A stretch of DNA of 64,000 bases from an uncultured Lachnospiraceae bacterium (GTDB lineage: Bacteria > Bacillota > Clostridia > Lachnospirales > Lachnospiraceae): positions 124,001 to 188,000 of the forward strand of contig CANQCY010000001.1 of NCBI GenBank assembly GCA_947591245.1, given 5' to 3'. A program made the position numbers and the translations under genes. The notes below the pieces were generated by a model. The model was not told the origin of the DNA and searched no databases. It saw only the letters and a list, made by a program, of their open reading frames with translations. This document shows, in pieces, positions 58,656 through 64,000 of the stretch (its first letter is position 1; every line of letters starts with the position of its first letter).

Positions 58656-58730
58656 CAGTCATGAGATTGTTTATGCAGGCAGCGGCAGCGCTGCGGCGGT
58701 AAGCCGCACGACAGGAAGTGAGAAACTTTG

Positions 58731-60476
58731 ATGGAAGAGAAAAAATATTTTAAATGGGGTGAATTTTTAAGTTATTATAAACCGTTCAAGGGCATTTTTG
58801 CGGCAGATATGTTTTTTGCCTTTCTCGGGGCGGCGACGACGCTTGTCATCCCGCTGATCGTACGGTATATCACGGGGGAAGTTGTTTTTATGCCGCAGGA
58901 CCGGATTATGCGCACGATTGCAGCGCTGGGGGCGGCAATGACTGTTCTCGTGCTGATTCAGTGTTTCAGCAACTACTTTATCGGCAATTACGGGCATGTC
59001 ATGGGCGCAAAGATCGAGTTCAATATGCGCAAGGAGATTTTCGAGCATTATCAGAAATTATCGTTTTCGTTTTATGATAATCAGAAAGTCGGGCAGCTGA
59101 TGTCAAGAATTACGAGCGACCTGTTTGATATTACGGAGCTTTTGCATCATGGCCCGGAAGATGTGGTGATCTCTTTCATTAAATTTGCGGGGACGCTCGG
59201 GATTCTTTTCTGGGTAAACGTAAAGCTTGCGGTTGCTGCGTTCGTACTGATTCCGATTATGTTTGTTTATGCCTATATCTTAAATAAGAAAATGAAGCGC
59301 GCATTTAAGCAAAACAGGGTGAAAATCGCCGAGATCAATGCCAATATAGAGGATAACCTGTCGGGAATACGGGTGGTGAAATCTTTCGCCAATGAAGCGG
59401 TGGAAGAAGAAAAATTTATGGTAGGGAACCGGGGATTTTTGGACAGCAAGAAAAACAGTTACTTTTATATGGGGCAGTACCATGCCGGATTGACGGCGTT
59501 TATTACGATGATTACCGTTTTCGTCGTGGTTGCGGGAGCGGCGCTTCTGGCAGACGGAAAGCTGGCTGCGCCGGATCTGATCACATTTTTGCTCTATATC
59601 AACAACTTTACGGAGCCGGTGCAGAAACTGATCAATTTTACAGAGCAGTTTCAGAATGGGATATCCGGTTATGAGCGCTTCCGTGAAATACTTGCGATCG
59701 AGCCGGAGATCCGGGAGCCGGAGCATCCGGTCTGCGTCAGCCGCATGAATGGAAATATCCGTTTTGATGATGTGGGATTTCGATATGAAGAAGATCAGGA
59801 AAAGGTGCTAAGCCACGTGAGCCTCGATGTGGAAGAGGGGGAATATGTGGCGCTCGTGGGCTCTTCCGGAGCAGGAAAGACGACGCTGTGCAGTCTGATA
59901 CCGAGATTTTACGAGGTGACATTCGGGGCGATTTATGTGGATGATGTAGACGTCCGGGATTATTCCCTGAAAACGCTGCGCCAGAATATCGGCGTCGTGC
60001 AGCAGGATGTATATTTGTTTGCCGGTACCGTCATTGATAATATCCGTTACGGAAAACCGGATGCGACGAGGGACGAAATTATTGAAGCTGCGAAAAATGC
60101 AAATGCCCATGAATTTATTATGAATCTGCCGGACGGGTATGAGACGAATATCGGGCAGCGGGGAGTGAAGCTGTCCGGGGGGCAGAAACAGAGGCTTTCT
60201 ATCGCCCGCGTGTTTTTGAAAAATCCGCCGATACTCATTTTCGATGAGGCGACGTCTGCGCTTGATAATGAAAGCGAAAGGGTGGTTCAGGAATCGCTTG
60301 AGAGGCTGGCAAAAAACAGGACGACATTTGTCATCGCGCACCGGCTGTCTACGATCCGGAATGCGCAGAGGATTCTTGTGCTGACGGAGGAGGGGATCGA
60401 AGAGCAGGGAACGCATGAGGAACTGATGCAGAAAAAGGGCGTGTATTATGGGCTGTATACGCTGTCAGGGGGATAA
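58731..60476 (+). CDS. ABC exporter half-transporter (MsbA/BmrA-like)
   Basis: 6-TM domain; Walker A VGSSGAGKTTLCSL; LSGGQKQRLSIARVFLKNPPILIFDEATSALDNESE. Confidence 0.95.
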   Translation: MEEKKYFKWGEFLSYYKPFKGIFAADMFFAFLGAATTLVIPLIVRYITGEVVFMPQDRIMRTIAALGAAMTVLVLIQCFSNYFIGNYGHVMGAKIEFNMRKEIFEHYQKLSFSFYDNQKVGQLMSRITSDLFDITELLHHGPEDVVISFIKFAGTLGILFWVNVKLAVAAFVLIPIMFVYAYILNKKMKRAFKQNRVKIAEINANIEDNLSGIRVVKSFANEAVEEEKFMVGNRGFLDSKKNSYFYMGQYHAGLTAFITMITVFVVVAGAALLADGKLAAPDLITFLLYINNFTEPVQKLINFTEQFQNGISGYERFREILAIEPEIREPEHPVCVSRMNGNIRFDDVGFRYEEDQEKVLSHVSLDVEEGEYVALVGSSGAGKTTLCSLIPRFYEVTFGAIYVDDVDVRDYSLKTLRQNIGVVQQDVYLFAGTVIDNIRYGKPDATRDEIIEAAKNANAHEFIMNLPDGYETNIGQRGVKLSGGQKQRLSIARVFLKNPPILIFDEATSALDNESERVVQESLERLAKNRTTFVIAHRLSTIRNAQRILVLTEEGIEEQGTHEELMQKKGVYYGLYTLSGG

Positions 60477-60519
60477 ATTCAGGAAAATTTTGAAAAATCC
60501 GCTTGCATTTTCCTGAATT
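60476..60519. repeat. 13-bp perfect inverted repeat at the ABC gene stop / rimP promoter
   Basis: AATTCAGGAAAAT (60476-60488) / ATTTTCCTGAATT (60507-60519). Confidence 0.9.
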
Positions 60520-60531
60520 GTGTGTTACACT
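60503..60531 (+). promoter_or_regulatory. promoter of rimP-nusA-infB operon (TTGCAT-N17-TACACT)
   Basis: -35 60503-60508, -10 60526-60531. Confidence 0.6.
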
Positions 60532-60551
60532 GAGAATGTTATTGAGGATTG

Positions 60552-60582
60552 ATGAGTGGACGAAAGTCCACTCATTGTTTTT
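60552..60582 (+). terminator. leader terminator/attenuator upstream of rimP-nusA
   Basis: perfect stem ATGAGTGGAC / GTCCACTCAT, GAAA tetraloop, TGTTTTT tail. Confidence 0.75.
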
Positions 60583-60607
60583 AGGTTATAGGAAAGAAGG
60601 TTGCTTT

Positions 60608-61099
60608 TTGAGTAAACATCAGAACTATGAACAGCGCACGGAACAGCTTATTCTGCCCATTTTGGAGGAACATCATTTTGAGCTTGCGGATATTGAATTT
60701 GTGAAGGAGGCGGGCAGCTGGCGCCTGCGGGCATACATTGACAAAGAGGGCGGCATCACGATCGATGACCTTACGTTAGTCAATCATGCGCTGAGCGATT
60801 TGTTGGACAGGGAGGATTTTATTGATGAATCCTATATTCTTGAGGTGAGCTCGCCGGGACTTTTGAGACCCTTTAAAAAGCCGAAGGATTACATAAGAAA
60901 TGTCGGTCAGGATGTAGAAGTAAAACTGTTTGCGCCCATCACGTGGGAACAGGACGGGGAAAAATATACGGACAAGGAATTTATCGGCATTTTGGAAAAG
61001 TATGAAGATGGGAAGGTTTGGATTGGTTTTGGAGGGGACGACGCTCTTGAATTGGAGACAAAAAATATAGCACTGATTCGTAAGTCGGTTGACTTTTAA
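60608..61099 (+). CDS. rimP: ribosome maturation factor RimP (TTG start inferred)
   Basis: YEQRTEQLILPILEEHHFELADIEFVKEAGSWRLRAYIDKEGGITIDDLTLVNHALSDLLD; RBS ggaaagaagg; immediately before nusA. Confidence 0.93.
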   Translation: MSKHQNYEQRTEQLILPILEEHHFELADIEFVKEAGSWRLRAYIDKEGGITIDDLTLVNHALSDLLDREDFIDESYILEVSSPGLLRPFKKPKDYIRNVGQDVEVKLFAPITWEQDGEKYTDKEFIGILEKYEDGKVWIGFGGDDALELETKNIALIRKSVDF

Positions 61100-61115
61100 A
61101 TATGGAGGTAAAAAA

Positions 61116-62186
61116 ATGAAGGCGAAAAACAGCAAAGAGACAAAAGGTAATCCGGAATTAATCGAGGCATTAAATGCGATTGAAAAAGAAAAAGATATCA
61201 GCAAGGATATTCTTATAGAGGCGATCGAGAATTCCCTTTTGGCGGCGTGTAAGGATCAGTTTGGAAAATCTGACAATATACGGGTATTTTTGGACGACGT
61301 CACGGGCGAATTCCATGTATATCAGGACAAAGAAGTGGTCGAAGAAGTGGAGGATGAAAACCTCCAGATGTCATTGACGGAAGCGGAAGCCAGATATGGA
61401 GTGAAAGAGCTGGGCGAAGTCGTCAGCATCGAGGTGACGCCGAAGAATTTCGGACGCATATCGGCTCAGAAAGCAAAGCAGGTCGTTGTGCAGAAAATCC
61501 GCGAAGAAGAAAGAAAGGTTCTTTTTGACCAGTATTATACAAAAGAAAGAGACATTATCACCGGTACCGTGCAGCGGTATAACGGCGGAAGCTATACGGT
61601 CAATCTGGGTAAGGTCGATACGATACTGACGGAGGCAGAGCAGGTCAGGACGGAACGGTTCCAGTCCCATGAAAAGATAAAGCTTTATGTGACGGAAGTC
61701 AGGGATACGACGAGGGGGCCGAGAATTACGGTAAGCCGTACGCATCCGGAGTTTGTAAAACGCCTGTTTGAGGCAGAAGTGGCGGAGATTCAAAGCGGAG
61801 TGGTAGAGATTAAGAGCGTTTCAAGGGAACCGGGTTCGCGTTCCAAAATTGCGGTATACAGTTCAAATCCGGATGTGGATCCGGTGGGCGCCTGCGTCGG
61901 CGTCAATGGAATCCGCGTCAATACGGTAGTAGATGAACTGCGGGGAGAAAAAATAGATATTGTCGAATGGAATGAAGATCCTACCATATTTATTGAACAT
62001 GCGCTCAGCCCGTCCAGAGTATTGTCTGTCACCGTAAATCCCGAAGAGAGAACGGCAGCGGTCATCGTACCGGATTACCAGCTGTCGCTTGCTATCGGAA
62101 GGGAAGGGCAGAATGCAAGACTGGCGGCGCGCCTTACCGGCTACAAGATCGATATAAAGAGCGAGACGCAGAGCCTCGAAGGATAA
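61116..62186 (+). CDS. nusA: transcription termination/antitermination factor NusA
   Basis: S1 and KH domains: ISAQKAKQVVVQKIREEER; GSRSKIAVYSSNPDVDPVGACVGVNGIRVNTVVDELRGEKIDIVEW; AIGREGQNARLAARLTGYKIDIKSE. Confidence 0.98.
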   Translation: MKAKNSKETKGNPELIEALNAIEKEKDISKDILIEAIENSLLAACKDQFGKSDNIRVFLDDVTGEFHVYQDKEVVEEVEDENLQMSLTEAEARYGVKELGEVVSIEVTPKNFGRISAQKAKQVVVQKIREEERKVLFDQYYTKERDIITGTVQRYNGGSYTVNLGKVDTILTEAEQVRTERFQSHEKIKLYVTEVRDTTRGPRITVSRTHPEFVKRLFEAEVAEIQSGVVEIKSVSREPGSRSKIAVYSSNPDVDPVGACVGVNGIRVNTVVDELRGEKIDIVEWNEDPTIFIEHALSPSRVLSVTVNPEERTAAVIVPDYQLSLAIGREGQNARLAARLTGYKIDIKSETQSLEG

Positions 62187-62206
62187 AAAGGCGGCGGGCC
62201 CATTGC

Positions 62207-62518
62207 GTGCGCAAGAATATAAATGAGGATAAGCGGGTGATATATTTGAGCGGTAAAAAAATTCCGATGCGGCAGTGCGTGGGATGCAGGGAGAGCAGAG
62301 AGAAAAAAGATCTGATCCGCATTGTGAAATCCGGGGAGGGAGACGGCATTGCGATTTGCGTGGACCGTACCGGCAGAGCGAATGGAAGGGGAGCTTATTT
62401 GTGCGACAATTTAGAGTGTCTCCGGAGAGCAAAGAAAAATCATGCGCTTAACCGGGCGTTTAAAATAAATGTGGCAGATGAAATATATGATGATCTGGAA
62501 AGGCAGTTGGGTAAATGA
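62207..62518 (+). CDS. ylxR: YlxR (RnpM) family RNA-binding protein; start codon uncertain
   Basis: KKIPMRQCVGCRESREKKDLIRIVKSGEG...DRTGRANGRGAYLCDN. Confidence 0.93.
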   Translation: MRKNINEDKRVIYLSGKKIPMRQCVGCRESREKKDLIRIVKSGEGDGIAICVDRTGRANGRGAYLCDNLECLRRAKKNHALNRAFKINVADEIYDDLERQLGK

Positions 62519-62856
62519 TTCAAAAAAGCAAAGTGTTTGGAATGCTGGGTATGGCGATGAAATCGGGAAATGTCGTCAGCGGCGAGTACATGACGGAGAA
62601 GGCGGTGCGTTCAGGAACGGCGAAACTTGTTATTGTCGCAGAGGATGCATCTGCGAATACAAAAAAAAAGTTTATGAATTCATGTTTTTATTATAAGGTT
62701 CCCCTCTCCGTGTTTGGCCAAAAGGAACAAATAGGAAACGCGATCGGAAAAGAGTTTCGAGCCTCTCTTGCTGTTTTGGATCAGGGATTTGCATCATCAA
62801 TAAGTAAAAATTTAGATTTGGAGGAAATGCAGTATGGCAAAAATGAAGATATTTGA
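62515..62856 (+). CDS. ylxQ: L7Ae-like ribosomal protein (YlxQ)
   Basis: GMLGMAMKSGNVVSGEYMTEKAVRSGTAKLVIVAEDASANTKKKF; context. Confidence 0.9.
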   Translation: MIQKSKVFGMLGMAMKSGNVVSGEYMTEKAVRSGTAKLVIVAEDASANTKKKFMNSCFYYKVPLSVFGQKEQIGNAIGKEFRASLAVLDQGFASSISKNLDLEEMQYGKNEDI

Positions 62857-64000
62857 AATAGCAAGGAGTTTACAATCAAAAAATAAAGAGATAAAAAGCG
62901 CGACTCTGGTAAAGCTTTTAAATGATAACGGGTTTGAGGTAAAGGGTCCGAACAGCAATATCGAGGACGATGCGATTGCATTTTTGCTGAAAACATTTGC
63001 TAATCAAGCTACAGCTTCTCCGAATACGAAAGAAAAAGCGGAAAAGAATGAGCAGAAACGGAACAGTGCGGAACCGGCGGCTCCGGCAGAAGTTCCAGAA
63101 GCCTCCCAGGATGAGAAGAAGCCGGCGCCGGAGGAGAAAGAGAAAGACAAGGCGGCCGGAAAACCGGCGGGCGCAGCAGCGGCGTCCGTTGAAAAGAAGG
63201 AGATCGCCGAGAAAACGGAGAAACAGCCGCAGCCGGCAAATGCGCAAGAGAAAGCGGGAGGCAATTCTGTTCGGAATAGAGAGGACCGGCAAAAAGACGG
63301 CGAGCGCAGGAACCAGAATAATAACGACCGGAAAGGACACAATAGCGGCGAGCGCAGGAACCAGAACAATAACGACCGGAAAGGCCAAAATGGCGGCGAA
63401 CGCAGAAATCAGAACAATAATGACCGCAGAAGCCAGAATGGAAATTACGGGATGGGCGGATCTGCCGGACGGAAGCAGAACAATAACAGCCGGGGAGGCG
63501 AACGGGTATTTGCGCGTTTTGAGAAAGTGCAGAGCGGTTTTGACGGCATAAAACAGGAGCAGAAAAATTCAAGGAAGAGAAATAAGAAAGTCACGGAAAA
63601 AGGAACATATAAGAAATCCAGCAAAGAAGAGATGAGCCGCATCCGGAATAAAAAGGATCCGAACCGTAAGGGCGCGTTCATAAAGCCGGAGCCGGTTGTC
63701 AAAGAGCAGGAGGATGCAATCAAGCAGATTACGATACCAGAGAGCCTGACCATTCGCGAGCTGGCTGAAAAGATGAAAATGCCGGCAGCAGCCCTTGTGA
63801 AAAAGCTGTTCCTGCAAGGACAGGCGGTATCGTTAAATCAGGATATTACTTTTGAAGAGGCAGAGGAAATTGCCCTTGAATTCGATATTATTGCAGAGAA
63901 GGAAGAAAAAATTGATATGGTGGCGGAGCTTCTCAAAGAAGAGGAAGAGCCGGAAGAGAAAATGAAGAAACGCCCTCCGGTAGTTTGCGTGATGGGACAC
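62834..64000 (+). CDS. infB: translation initiation factor IF-2, 3'-truncated by window edge
   Basis: frame open from ATG 62834 to window end (389 codons); MAKMKIFEIARSLQ...IKSATLVKLL N-domain; ITIPESLTIRELAEKMKMPAAALVKKLFLQG; ends RPPVVCVMGH. Confidence 0.96.
   Translation, partial: MAKMKIFEIARSLQSKNKEIKSATLVKLLNDNGFEVKGPNSNIEDDAIAFLLKTFANQATASPNTKEKAEKNEQKRNSAEPAAPAEVPEASQDEKKPAPEEKEKDKAAGKPAGAAAASVEKKEIAEKTEKQPQPANAQEKAGGNSVRNREDRQKDGERRNQNNNDRKGHNSGERRNQNNNDRKGQNGGERRNQNNNDRRSQNGNYGMGGSAGRKQNNNSRGGERVFARFEKVQSGFDGIKQEQKNSRKRNKKVTEKGTYKKSSKEEMSRIRNKKDPNRKGAFIKPEPVVKEQEDAIKQITIPESLTIRELAEKMKMPAAALVKKLFLQGQAVSLNQDITFEEAEEIALEFDIIAEKEEKIDMVAELLKEEEEPEEKMKKRPPVVCVMGH
63299..63442 (+). repeat. 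three 48-bp tandem repeats inside infB (GERRNQNNNDR[K/R]xxN)
   Basis: in-frame units at 63299, 63347, 63395. Confidence 0.9.

Noticed and set aside
60476-60519. CodY box call for the inverted repeat near rimP
   Set aside because: Each arm has about four or more mismatches to AATTTTCWGAAAATT; kept only as an unexplained inverted repeat.
63299-63442. CRISPR-like repeat array in infB
   Set aside because: Contiguous in-frame 48-bp coding repeats without spacers.

Overview
The window is a contiguous block of chromosomal backbone from a motile, low-to-mid-GC Clostridia, probably Lachnospiraceae (inferred from protein content and gene order). Every gene I can support is on the + strand. In order it holds: (1) the 3' part of dprA, then topA and codY; (2) a flagellar/chemotaxis supercluster of about 34 kb: flgB-flgC-fliE-fliF-fliG-fliH-fliI-fliJ-motE-like-fliK-flgD-(TIGR02530-like)-flgE-flbD-motA-motB-fliL-fliM-fliY-cheY-fliO-fliP-fliQ-fliR-flhB-flhA-flhF-flhG-PilZ-cheB-cheA-cheW-cheD-(membrane orphan)-sigD/fliA-DUF342/fapA, followed by three poorly characterised small genes; (3) the translation/envelope cluster rpsB-tsf-[LacI-sensor/GGDEF protein, polysaccharide deacetylase, bactofilin]-pyrH-frr-uppS-cdsA-dxr-rseP-ispG-polC; (4) a DHH phosphoesterase, miaB, tRNA-Glu(CTC) and an ABC exporter; (5) the rimP-nusA-ylxR-ylxQ-infB operon, with infB running off the window end. 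I see no CRISPR array, transposon, prophage or defence island. The most interesting signals are regulatory or architectural: a terminator-like hairpin with a GAAA loop in the rimP-nusA leader, next to a 13-bp perfect inverted repeat; a sigma-D-like promoter ahead of fliK; a palindrome filling the spacer of the rpsB promoter; a hairpin between codY and flgB; a short coupled uORF ahead of the PilZ gene; a PomAB-like (Na+-type) stator; absence of cheC with FliY retaining both CheC-type phosphatase motifs; and a GGDEF/deacetylase/bactofilin insert between tsf and pyrH. I did not find a clearly new multi-gene system. All family calls were made by eye, without database searches.
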